NCBI RefSeq assembly: GCF_036669915.1
Contig: NC_089316.1
Location: 22,918,997 to 22,982,996, forward strand
Direction of reading: 5' to 3'
DNA: 64,000 nt
Source of the DNA: Pocillopora verrucosa
Lineage: Eukaryota; Cnidaria; Anthozoa; Scleractinia; Pocilloporidae
Shown piece by piece: positions 1 to 11,428 of this stretch (the stretch's first letter is position 1; the number at the start of each line of letters is the position of its first letter). A program made the position numbers and the translations under genes. A model generated the notes under the pieces. It worked only from the letters and a program-made list of their open reading frames with translations, was not told the origin of the DNA and did not search any database.

Positions 1-49
1 CCCCAGCAGAGTTTCAAGACTTAAAAAAATGGCGGCCGTTATCGCATGG

Positions 50-386
50 ACTTGCGACTAAATACAGGAATGGCTCCGACCTGTGATTGGATGATAAAAA
101 TAATAAAAGTTAATAAGTTATATCTTAACTCCTTGCTCGTGAGTATTGTTAACCGCGTGTTTCGAAGCGGAACAATGAAATATCAATGTGACAACACCGA
201 TGAGTCAAACAAGAAATGGCTACTTACATAACGAAGAGAGGGAAGAGTCGATCTTGTTCAGTGAGGTCGTTCAGCGATATTCCGGCGATGAGAAAGTCAC
301 CTGCTGACAAGCTCCGCTGACAAAACTCATTTAGTGAGTTTAGGCGGACGACCAGAGACTGGAGCCATTCGTGTATTTCACCGCAG
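50..386 (+). repeat. Left inverted arm of foldback element
   Basis: Imperfect inverted partner of 1632-1972. The outermost ~7 bases match poorly and similarity is strong from cgactaaata inward. Confidence 0.8.
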
Positions 387-1631
387 ACAGGAATGGCTCC
401 AACTCACGTGTATATTAATTTTTTTTAGTTCCGGCTAAATAATTTATACGCTGAGATAAAAGCTGAAAGAGCGATTTATTAGGTTCTGCTTATGTTGAAG
501 TCTACAGTGCTTGCAAATGAAGCCCTCTTTTATTACTACAGGGCCATAGAGTCTCTAAGTTGAGTTACTGCATGTCACGTTTGGAAAATCACGCAATGTT
601 GCGTGACGCTGCTACCGACGTTTTTAATTTACCGTATGCTCTGCTGGAGAAATATGGCTTGGCCGCAATCGAGGGATTTTTTTTTTCGCGGAAAACTGAT
701 TTTCTAGGTTATTGTTCACGTGAAGGACAAATCCACAAACGTGCTCTTCATCTGTTTTTGCATAACACCTAAAGGAAGAAAGTCGCGGATTAATTTTGCT
801 TGGTAATTTCTAACAACTCCATTAGACCTAAAAAAGGAAAAAGAAAAAACAAACAAACCAAAAAAACGTCTTACCAGTCAAACCAGTGGTAGTAGCTCTG
901 GCACTGTATCATGTCAAAGTACCTTGACTGTTTGCAATGATGGTACAACCGATTTTCGAACAGTTTTCGGCTATAACAAGAAAGGGTAAAATGATTTTAT
1001 AGAACTTGTTCTAAAATTAATGAAGGCTGTTCATCACATGACGCTGTATTGGAACGAGTATATCTCGTTTGCTATTGTATCACACTACTGTTTTAGACAA
1101 GGCATATATACCACTTAAACTTAAGAAAGAATGAGTAGAACATAAACCACATTTTCTGTAAATTACAAGAGCCATCCTAACATAATTTGCCAACTGCTTG
1201 CCAGGCATCATCTGTAAAAAAACCGCTTCAATTTTTCAAATTTCATAATTTTTAGCTAAGACCGTGGCTCTCAAAAATATTTCTCACCTTGCCTAAAAAA
1301 TTTTCAAAAGAAATTTTCAAATTTTTCAAAACTTTGCCTATTCCTGCTCGTAGGTCCAGCCAAGCCCTTATGGTCATTGGCCCCCGCAGTATCCACTTAC
1401 AATGGCTTACAAATGTAGGTGTTTAGTGTTAACTTGTAAAAACTACCTGAAGAAGTTTACGACAGTTAGACGAAACGCGTCAGAGAATAAAGAAGTATTA
1501 CAACTACTGTTCGCACAGCGCTGCTCACTAGTTTAGTTTTAATTTTTTCAATTTTTTTTTTTAAAATTGTTAAAAAAAAAGTTAAAAAAATTATTGAAAA
1601 AAATAATTAATAAAGGTTTGATTCGGAACTA

Positions 1632-1972
1632 TGCGGTGAAATACAGGAATTACTTTAGTCTCTGGTCGTCCGCCTGAACTGACTAAATCAGTTTAGTCAG
1701 CAGAGCTAGTCAGCAGATGACTTTTTCGTCGTTGGGATATCAGGCTGAACGACCTCGCTGAACAAGAAAGGCTGTCATCCCCTCGCTACGTAGGTAACCA
1801 TTTCTTGTTTGACACATCGGTGTTTTCACTCGCATTGATATTTCATTGTTCCGCTTTGAGATACGCGGTTAACAATACTCACGAGCAAGGAGTCAAGATG
1901 TAACTTATTAACTTTTGCTATTTTTATTATCTAATCACGGGTCGGAGCCATTCCTGCATTTAGTCGTTTGTC
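1632..1972 (-). repeat. Right inverted arm of foldback element
   Basis: Reverse complement of 50-386 with scattered substitutions and small indels. It ends one base before the right TCGCATGG duplication. Confidence 0.8.
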
Positions 1973-1976
1973 TCGC

Positions 1977-2097
1977 ATGGCGCATTCAAAGTTTAGATCA
2001 GAGAGCGTTTACGCTTTTAAGGAGGCGAAGATGGATATCTACCGAAAAATTTTTTACAATACGTTGTTTTCGTGCAGATGTGGGGTCTATAGCTAAG
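1977..2097 (+). other. Possible first exon next to the foldback element (weak)
   Basis: An ATG at 1977 opens 38 codons (MAHSKFRSESVYAF...). The reading stops at TAA immediately before a good donor context (aag|gtgagt near 2097). It could be a 5' untranslated exon or a chance ORF. No family is recognised and no partner exon was found downstream. Confidence 0.15.
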
Positions 2098-2133
2098 GTG
2101 AGTGGTAGTTTTGTGTTTAATTCGACAAATTAG

Positions 2134-3037
2134 CTCTAATTTGCCGTAGCTACCATAATGCTCTGAGGCGTAAATTCAAATAACGGACGTTTCATTCAAG
2201 GAAAGTGCATTTTTTCGTTTACTAAATTATGGATTAAAATTAGTTTTGGTATGTTTCGAAAATTTTCCATTCTCGTCAATGTAGGATGAGGTGGAAATTG
2301 ATAAACTGCGGAGTGAAAACTTACCCGTAGCGTAAATTTAGTTTGTTTATCAAAATTAAATACCTTGGCTAAATCCCGAGTTAGAAATTTAACGGCGATT
2401 TACAGTACAACACTTTTGTGGGTAAATGTATCTAAGTGAGCTTCAACAAAGAGAATTTATAACTCAGTCTACAAGGCATGTAAATTTCGAATTAATTAGA
2501 TATAAATAGAGCAAAAAACTATACGTCAACAGATGTGTTCTTATACATGTGCAGCGAAATTAAAAGTAAATATTTATATGTTTTAGATTGAATCGATCTC
2601 AAGAGAGGTAACAGACTGAATTGGGATGTCGTGTTTCACCTTGGTTAACAATGACTTCGATTTGCTTACCTGTTACGAATAACACAAACATTCTCAATCA
2701 TACATGAACATGGTAAATAGGAATCTGAACATTACCTTTTCTTAACTATGATTTTTATTTACATCATTATACAACTTCCACATTCGTCAGGGCATGTTAT
2801 GCAACTTGTGAAATTAAAGCCATCTAGCATTTGAAGTCAAATAATGTAAACTAAGTAAAAACTGTTGCACGAGACTTCTTTTCTAATTTCATGTTGACAG
2901 TGTATTTTTTTCAATCCATAGGGGCAAGATAGCTCAACAGCACAGCTATCTTGCAGTCAAACATAATCTTTGACTTGCTTATGATGAAGGTGAGCAATTA
3001 GTAACTTAAGTGTTAATTACCAGTAACAAATTTGCTC
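2134..3037. other. AT-rich spacer
   Basis: No exon-like reading frame, tandem repeat or inverted repeat was found here by eye. Confidence 0.5.
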
Positions 3038-4126
3038 TTAATCCAAAGCTGATGGACAACAATCACTTTCAAGCAATTTATTACCTTTTTTAAATAGCCT
3101 GACTAAATAATTTAAGGGAAGAAAATTAAGTAAGAATGCTTGATCAAAATACTTTATAAATGTACTGTAATCTTCCAGGATTGTAGTGATTTCAGAGCAA
3201 CTTTCTTTTGTGAAGAGTACTTGATACCTCATCTGATAACTCATAGTCATCAGGATTGGCAAGCTGGTTATTCTGCATTAAAAGGTTGCATTCCATAATT
3301 TTATATCAGACTGTAGTTACTTAGTAGCCTTTAGGACAAGAACTTGTATTTTTTCCAGGTGGTTTTCATACCTGTTGGCACAATATTTGGATTTGGGGTT
3401 GCGGTTGAGGTTGTTGCACAATTTTTCAAGCTGTATCACTTCAGGTGTTTTACCTAGTACAACCTCTGCTGCTTTTGCTGTTTTTGAAGTGAGGGGCTGG
3501 TTACTTTCATCTGACCTAGAACAAATCTCATGCTCTGAAAGCTGTGGAAGGTGGTTTTGCTCTAGAGGCTCTGCTATTTTCTTGAGGTTATTGTTCCTTT
3601 CCTTGGTCTTTGTCACCCTGTAAGTAGTCATGTAAGTTTTCAAGTTGTGATTCTTCTCTAAAAATAACTGCAGCAACTTCCTTGTCATCACCATTGTCTA
3701 TGTCCTCACAAGATGGTTCTTGAGAAAAGAAAAAAAAGGGACTAGACTATAATTTAATTGCTGCATTTGTTTTATTATGTAAATGAATTTCCTTGTAGTA
3801 TTGATATAGTACTTTACATACGCCTAATTACTCTCAGGCAAAAATCAAGATCTATACCATGTAACTAAGGAAGCAATTTAGTTCTCAATTGCTCATTTTT
3901 CTGTGCTAAGATGAAGCCACAGGAACAAATATGTTGTGTGTATTTTGGTTGCTTATTTTCCTTCACATTTTGCGTACATGTTTCATTTCACTGAAATTCT
4001 ATCATTGACTACTATAATAACTTGAATGCAAAATACTTTGTGGTTGGGTGATGAGATCAGTTTCTTCTGGCTGACATTCTTCAGCGGCTGAGGGGCTGTC
4101 ATCATCAAGATGTAACTTGTTGTAAA

Positions 4127-4861
4127 CTAAACTAGTTCCCCACTCTTACTTCTCAGCTGGTATAGAGGCAGTTCTTCGGGTTTCTCAGAACATTTTTTCC
4201 AAGCAGTCTCCAAACTGGTTTGAATGGGTTTGACTGAACTAGACCTGAAATGAAAGACACGAGGACCCTCAGGGTGATGTGTGGCTTCACTAGGACCATC
4301 ATGGAACTCTACTGAACCATCATCTTTCCAGTGCCACCAAACCCCTGGTCCTGGAAGCAGGAAATCACCTATTACCTTCAGCTGAGCCTGGCATAATCTT
4401 GCCTTCTTCATTAACAGGTCTTTGCATACTGTTGTGTTTGCTCTGTCAGGTAACCTCTTTGCCAACTTTGTAATTTCCCATTCTTGAATGCTGACTGTAT
4501 TTTCCTCTACAGTGATATCTTCTCCCAGTATGTGAAGAAATGCATTCGGCACCAAATCTTAAGCATGTTTGCTCCATGTCTTTCTTGTTATGTCTACAAT
4601 TCTGTCCAAAAACCTTTCCAACAACTTAGCATTGATGGATGAAAGACACACCAGCATGTAGATGACAGAAGCATGATGCACAGCAATGTGATAGTAGATA
4701 CCATACAATTTACAAATGGTCATGGTCTTGTGTGGGGCTAGTATGGCTCTCATTGCTGGTGTATGTTTAAATAAAAGGTTTAGATTACTGCATTTTATGT
4801 AAGTACAATGGGAATACACCTGCAGGCGGAACATGTACTTTGGATTTTGTAGGTTGTTCAT
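4127..4861 (-). pseudogene. Best-preserved block of the decayed gene, one in-frame stop
   Basis: The open frames 4861-4559 and 4555-4127 are in the same register and separated by one TAA, so they look like one former exon of about 244 codons. The block is rich in Trp and His around the sequence PGVWWHWKDDGSVEFHDG, followed by FHFRSSS. No signal peptide or membrane helix is obvious. If the TAA is an assembly or polymorphic error, this would be a live exon of an uncharacterised protein. Confidence 0.4.
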
Positions 4862-4964
4862 AATTCATATGCCTTTCTTAAAGGCCACCTGAAAAAGCTA
4901 CAGCATATGATGGGTTTGATATGTCACAAATTTTTGAGAGCCCAGAAGGAAAAGAGGGACTAGG

Positions 4965-5357
4965 AGGAGTGGGGTAATGGAGTGTTGAGGGGGTAGGAGT
5001 GGGGTAATGGAGTATTGAGGGGGTAGGAGTGGGGTAATGGAGTATTGAGGGGGTAGGAGTGGGGTAATGGAGTATTGAGGGGTAGGAGTGTGGTAATGGA
5101 GTGTTGAGGGGGTAAGAGTGGGGTAATGGAGTGTTGAGGGGGTAAGAGTGGGGTAATGGAGTGTTGAAGGGGTAGGAGTGTGGTAATGGAGTGTTGAGGG
5201 GGTAGGAGTGGGGTAATGGAGTGTTGAGGGGGTAAGAGTGGGGTAATGGAGTGTTGAAGGGGTAGGAGTGTGGTAATGGAGTGTTGAGGGGGTAGGAGTG
5301 GGGTAATGGAGTGTTGAGGGGGTAGGAATGGGGTAATGGAGTGTTGAGGGGGTAGGA
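4965..5357. repeat. 30-bp minisatellite, about 13 copies
   Basis: The unit is close to ggagtggggtaatggagtgt plus tgagggggta. About 13 units run head to tail, and one unit near 5078 has lost a base (29 bp). Variants alternate tattgagg/tgttgagg and gtggggt/gtgtggt. On the minus strand the repeat translates as a Pro/Leu/Asn/His decapeptide, which is most likely fortuitous. Confidence 0.95.
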
Positions 5358-6319
5358 GACTTTAAATGTATGGAAGGGTTTACATGTATACCTCAAGTGT
5401 CTGTAAGAGTACAAAGTGACACAGATCTTCATGCACAATATTTAATTTGCTGGTGTCCATGATAGCAAAATACTTACTCTTTTTCTGATCAAATGTATTA
5501 GTGTTGACTCCTCAGGACTTTAGGTACTCCTTCAAGACTTGCCCAGCTTTGGGTGGTGGAACACTTGCCCCTTTTCTTCTTATTTGATACTCCTTGGCCT
5601 TCTCAGACCAGTTCACAGTCTTCCAGTCGTTCACATCCAGCATTAGCTACTCTAGGTTTCCATCCACAGTACTGGGAACGTGCGACCTCTTCTGTCGCTT
5701 GGGGGCATTTTTTACCCTCCTTTTGGCTTCATCAATGGTTTCAAACATTCTACCATTCTTTGCCTTTTCCTGGCTGCGAAAGATTTTCGTTGAGCCTGGT
5801 GAAGGTTGATATCATTATTTTTTCCAGGAATTTTCTACCTTTTTTTTTAAAATTTTCTCTTTTCTTTACGGATTTTTTTTTTGCCTCAACAGGTGAAACT
5901 TTCTTTGTCAACCCAGCCTTGGGAACCATGGACATTCCTTCTCCAAAGGACTTTCCCAGTTGCTCCTTACATGCAGAGTTGAATTCCTTATCTATTACTG
6001 ACCTTATGTTTTTTACTTCTTTTTTTGTTGGTTTGAAGATTTTTTTTTCCTGGAAGCTCTTTGGCTTGTCTTTTTACTTCTGTGGATGCCTCCCTTCTGC
6101 TCACCACACAACCTGTGCTTTTTTTGAAGAGGCTACTCTCTACTGGTGTTGTTAAGAGACAACATTTGCATTCTTCTACTTGGTGCATAGTTTTTTTACC
6201 CTGGGCAGTCTTCTCCCAGCTTTCCATAGAATATGCATTTAGATACTGTTCCTTTTTTTTCTGGCAGCGACCACTGTGAAATTTGGCTATCAATGGCCTT
6301 ATATTTCGGATCAATATCA

Positions 6320-6419
6320 ATATCTGGGCAACTGCCCACCTACCCCTCCCCTAACCCAACAACAGTCTATTGATAACAAGTGAGGGTTAATGTTGGGGTA
6401 GGGGAGGGGTAGGTGGGCA
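6320..6419. repeat. Short palindromic MITE, copy 1
   Basis: The arms cccacctacccctcccctaa and ttggggtaggggaggggtag are inverted around a ~30-bp loop. A second copy of the same family lies at about 25934-26063. The left outer arm (gatcaatatcaatatctggg) is present and the right outer arm is missing here. Confidence 0.7.
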
Positions 6420-6420
6420 T

Positions 6421-8544
6421 TATTAAACCTTTACACTGTAACATCAGTAAGCATAGTCTCCTTACTGTTCTCAATACATTTTTGTTATGTGCTGGCAGGG
6501 AGAATTTGTTTAACAATCAAGAGGTTGTTTAGTTTGTTATTATTGCCTTTATTCTCATAACCCTAATGTTTGATTCAGGGGTGATATTGAAAGGGGAAAT
6601 TTGACGCTAGACACTATCAGGAATTAAAGGGTTAAAGGAAGCAGGTTATTAAAAAAAATATAACTTTGATTCAAGCAAGTATTTGAATATGTGAGTAACA
6701 TTTGATGTTTTCACATGTAACAGGATGATCCAGCTGAAGATGGCCTCAAAAAGGAGTGAACTCCACTGCAACAAATAAGTCACTACTTTTGAAACTTGAG
6801 CACTTGGTAAATACACCTTGGTTTGCAATTCTGATGATTACAGTTTGCTGAAGTAATTGAAATGTCAGTCTCCAAGCAGGGACCATCCACATGACCTGTA
6901 GAGTCATAAGCCATGAGATAACTTTAGAGAAATGCATTTGTGTTAGTAGAACTATTGTGAGTACAGTACCACCTAGTGACAAAAGTTAATGATTTCCTGT
7001 AAGTATGAATGTTTGGGAGAAGTTATAGTGGTAACTGATGCTTTTTTGCTAAAATGCATAGGATTTAATGATTGTAAAGTATATCTCTTAGCTTTTAAAC
7101 TTTCAAATTTGTATTAATTGTAACTGTTTACCATATTTATTTCTTTGTACCTCAAGCCCTCAAAAGTTGAAGCAAGTTAGTCAATTACCTGATTTCCTGG
7201 TTTAGAATTGTGAGATTGATTGATTTATTATTGATTGATTTATAATTTTGCTGTGTAAGTTGCCACATTATAACATGTAATATTATTATTTGAATTGCAT
7301 TAAATACTCTCACCCAAGCTTTCATTAATGCATGGTGTTTCTTATCAATACTCATACCCAAATTAAAGATTGATATTAGGAATTGGTCACAAGATATGTA
7401 AGTTTTAAATGATGGGAAACTGGAGAGGAAAAAATCCCTCTTCAATTAGGACTAAAATTAAAGTGGGCTCTGCTATTTGAATTCATGTTTTTACTTTGAC
7501 CTGCATGAAAGTAAAATTAATTGGCATCCGCATAATGCACAAAGCAAGAATATAAATGACTTAGCTTAATAAGTTATAAAATTACAATAAGAAAGTTGTG
7601 CAGACCATAATCTTGCCTTTTATCCTTCTCTGGATATTTACTCAAATAGCATAGTCACTATCAGTCTCTTGCACTCTCACTCTCACTCTTCACTGAGCAT
7701 GTGGAAAGATGATAACCTTGGGAAATTTTTTTAAATGAAGAGAGGAAAGCTTGTCCTCTTACCACAGATAGTTCTTTTGTACGTCATCAGTACATACCTA
7801 GTCTTATTTGTACATTAAGTTGATTGTTCTAGGTAGGCTAACCTAATAAATTAGTTGTGAAAATTTCTTTGTTTGACTCAATTTTACCTGACAAACCTAA
7901 ACTGAATAATAGAAACTTGAAATTTATTTCTTCTCCTTTTGAGGTGTACATCAAAATTTTGAAGTCATGGCAGGCTTGAACTACAGGTTTATAAGAAATC
8001 TGCATATGTGTATGTGTGTTTTAACATATAAAACCGGTGAAAAGGTTGCTTAACTTTTTTCATTAGTACACATTTCTTTTTCTTTTTCTTTTTCGCTAGA
8101 TTTAAAAATATCTAGAAAGAGAGTTTATTCGAAATCGTTTCCGAGAATCATGTGCATATGTAGACAGCCTGGTGACGTCAGTTTTCTTTTTACTTAGTTC
8201 GAATAATGTTATCTTTCTTCTAAGCCTGCTGACACATCCAACGCTTGCTTCTATCAGTTCGACTTCTTCCTTATATTAATTTCATTTTATCAATTTTTTC
8301 AAATTTCAAATCAAATTACCATGAATAAAAACAGGCTTTTCTCACCTCACAATCGACATTCCTTTCTTAGCAGCATGAAGGAAGTTTGTCATCATAGACT
8401 CAGTTAAACGATCTGCCACGAGTCTCCTACAACTCAGTGGAGGAGCATCTGAAGTACTAATCGGACGGTCGTAGCTCCGACTCCTAATTGTAGCACACCG
8501 AGTTCTTTTTTCTTGAGTATACCTGTGTCATTCCCTGAAGGACA
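6421..8544. other. AT-rich spacer
   Basis: No supportable exon was found. There is a short TCTTTTTC run near 8078-8095 and a CTCTCACTCT run near 7672. Confidence 0.5.
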
Positions 8545-11141
8545 TCATCTTTCATTGTTTGTTTCCCTGGAAATGTCGTCTTTTTGGCTGGAAGGTGTGA
8601 GAAAGCTTTCGGAATAATCTTTTGTTGTGCAATGTTCCTTCATTCTGATATTTAGCGATGATAGAAAACAAATACGCATGCATAGCATATTTTTGTTTAT
8701 ATTTTGATAATGTAGTTCCTTTATCTTTAAATACATTGTAGAAACCATGACCAGATTATAGGCCTCGCGCTTGAGCCGCGAATCAAAGCGGAATAATAAA
8801 AAAAACTCGCTCCTGAACCTACAGTACTCAAGTGGAACTCGGGTGAGTAAAAGATGTGGGTTATTCATTAATTATATAACCAAAACTAACGAGACCTGAA
8901 GTGTTACTTAGAAGTCTTGGGTGTTTTTACACCACAAGAGAAACACAGATACCGAAAGCATAGTGAAGGAAATTTTCCTATTAATGATGCAGGCGATTTG
9001 TCGGCCTGGAAACTTGACGATTTTTTTGGAAAGGTTGACCAAGTGAGCTGTAATTCGACGGATGAGTGAAAAGGAATGACATAAGGCCAAAGTTCGCAAA
9101 AAGTTACTGTATAGCGAATACGAATAACAATGCAAGGTAAAATGAAATCCGATTTTCTTCGACTGGATAACGTGGAATTCTCGAAAATTGGGAAATTTCC
9201 GTCTGTTGGAATACAAATACTAGTGATTTTTTTTGGTTTGCCCAATCGGAAAATATCCAAAACGTGGTAAAAAATGATGAAAAACACAAAGATATTTGAA
9301 CTTCCTAATTTCTTTTGGCTACTATTAAAGAGAAAGGTGTTGTAGTGGATTAAAGCTTTCATTTCGCATACTATTTGTCAACAAATTAAACATTCCCATC
9401 CATAACGATCCAAACTGGCACAGAGATGACATCCCAACACTTAAATGAGAGCTATGTTGAAATGAATTACTAAAATGGCGTTGGTGTTCAAAACAGAATA
9501 ATAATAATGATTATAATGATAATTCAAAAGATAAAAACAGATTGATATAAAAAACACTTTGAAATTACATTGCCGAACTTTCATACTGTATTTGATCTGT
9601 CGTCAATGCTTTAAAAGTACAAAAAGCAATTCATTATTTATTCAATACCAAAGCCTATTGCATTTTCGTTCAATCAAGTATGAAAAGAGTAAGCCTCTCA
9701 CCATGTGATATAGTCTTATACCATTCTCAAATTACCACAAAACGTTCCTTAGCTTAGCAATTTGCACAATATTTAAAGATCTCACGAACGTGCTAAACAA
9801 CCCTGGCAGTTCTTGTCATCATTGACAAAGAAATGTCAGGTAAATTTTAATGACTTCAAGTACCAACTGAAAGGCGAGCTTTTCCAGGTACCAGTGATGC
9901 AAATTTTGATAATCATTAATAATTGAATTTTGATATTAACTTATAAGCAAGGCGTAGGCAGCAAAGTGTAGATGAGGTGCTATTCCATGCTTGAAATGAA
10001 TCTCAGGTCATTTCCAGTAAATTGCTGCGCTTTTACTTTCATTTTTTTGGGAATTTGGTTTACTCGTAAAACGAATGCAAGCCAAGGTAAGAAAATTGTA
10101 TGATAAATACCAATTTGCTTTCGCAAGTCCTGGTAAAAGTTGCCGTGAAAGAACTCGTTTGACTTGAAAGTGTATATTGCATTGTTGATGCATTCATTGT
10201 AATAAAGATTGATTAGTTGTTCTGATATTACGACGTGGAAAAGAAATGAAACTTGGAAAAACAATTACGCGTGAGACTTTGAAAAAAGGCAATGCCTAAA
10301 GAGAAGCATTATCATAATTTCACATGAAAACGAAAAAATGAGGTTAGCTTTTCGCTTGGAAATTGTCGACCGTCTCGGGGTAGTTTTTCACTGTAAATGG
10401 TTAATGTATTTGCTGTGGAAGGATGTGTCTCCTGTCCACCGTGCCTCCACTGGTCTATCGTGTTTAAGATTAACACCCTTTTTTTTTATTTAAAGCACAT
10501 ATGAGAAGCGCACATAATGCTCAGGGTTCCACGTCTTTGAACAAATGCTATCAGATTTATATAACGCAAAAATATTAAACCAAAAAAAGAAAAAAAAAAC
10601 ATAGAAATTACACCCGCCAAAGTTGCAACTCTACTTTGGTTAAAATTCATTTATGATGTTTGGGCGACATGGAAACAAACTGGTCCTTAATCATCTCCAA
10701 GCTTAAGTCTTGGCTTAATTTATTCAATACTCGACCGTGAGGCGTCCGATAAGTCTCTTTATAGATTTATTGATATACTTTGTTCCATGCAAGACCGAAG
10801 CTACTGAAGCTAACCTATCGCGGCCAATGCACGCAACCCAACCCGCCACACAAGTAGTTCATCAGGGACCCTAAGGAAACTGCGACAGCGGCAGCAACGA
10901 GGATGTGGCAAAGCATTACACTTAGTTATACAAACATTACTTGCAAATGTAATAATGCTTATGCTGTTGACAGTACTTTCAATACTTTAATACAATACTA
11001 CTCGCAGCATCAATATTCAAGATTAAAGTAGCAAGGAAACTAAGAGATTTTTAGGGCAATAAGATATCTTTTTCTTACCTCGCATGATCATGCAGGTTTT
11101 CTTAGAGAATCCTTAAGATTTTGCTTTCAATTAATTATCAG
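8545..11141. other. Spacer upstream of PAN-EGF-glycine-rich gene A
   Basis: A 152-codon minus-strand ORF at 9362-8904 has no recognisable domain and shares its span with two other open frames, so it is probably chance. The leader exon expected for gene A should lie in this stretch or farther upstream, but I could not identify it. Confidence 0.4.
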
Positions 11142-11428
11142 GTATTTGTCGACGTTTGAAGTTTACTACAACAGTTGATGGATATGCTCTTAAAGGTCAT
11201 GTGATCAAGAATATCTCCGTCAAAGCTGCTATTCATCTGCACAGTCATTGTAAAAACCTATGTATAATGGAGGATACCTGTGTATCTATCAATATAGGTC
11301 TCTTAAAAGGCAGATTTCTTTGCCAGCTGAGTAACTCTGACCACATAAAACATCCAGGAGATCTTGAGAACGAGGAAGGATTCACGTATAGAGGCAGAGA
11401 GGGGAGCAACCCGCTCAATAACACAATG
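11142..11428 (+). CDS. Gene A exon: PAN/Apple domain
   Basis: Acceptor ttaattatcag, donor atg|gtaagc. The exon encodes about 95 residues from ICRRLKFTTTVDGYALKGHV onward, with five Cys in a PAN-like arrangement. It enters in phase 1 and leaves in phase 0. Gene C carries the equivalent exon at 21869-22132. Confidence 0.8.

Larger units (their letters stand above)
50..1972. mobile_element. Foldback DNA transposon with long inverted arms
   Basis: Positions 50-386 reappear inverted at about 1632-1972. Both arms carry the sentence ggaatggctccgacc, the block around gagtattgttaaccgcg, and the inner end tgcggtgaaatac. The 8-bp word TCGCATGG flanks the element directly at 42-49 and 1973-1980, which fits a target-site duplication. 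Eight-base duplications are known for hAT-type elements, so that superfamily is an inference. The 1.25-kb interior has no recognisable transposase, only a 70-codon ORF (560-772) of no known family and A/T-rich runs near 1550-1610. It is therefore probably a non-autonomous foldback element. Confidence 0.8.
3038..6320 (-). pseudogene. Decayed gene of unrecognised, probably multicopy, family
   Basis: Several adjacent minus-strand frames read like one broken protein. The order from 5' to 3' on the minus strand is as follows. First comes a Lys-rich segment (6320-5750) that needs a frameshift near 5985. Next is a segment at about 5740-5440 with at least two in-frame stops, containing NWSEKAKEYQIRRKG. 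Then come the minisatellite and a segment 4861-4127 in a single frame interrupted by one TAA at 4559-4561. That segment holds ERFLDRIVDITRKTW just before the stop and LPGPGVWWHWKDDGS after it. Last is a charged segment at 3694-3317. The even amino-acid composition across stops argues for former coding sequence. I do not recognise the family; multicopy status and function are guesses. Confidence 0.45.

Noticed and set aside
4878..5438. 186-codon Pro/Leu-rich minus-strand ORF
   Set aside because: It is the translation of the 30-bp minisatellite, whose period is divisible by three; one 29-bp unit shifts the frame.
8904..9362. 152-codon minus-strand ORF
   Set aside because: No domain, competing open frames in the same span, low-complexity Phe/Ile/Ser composition typical of AT-rich chance frames.
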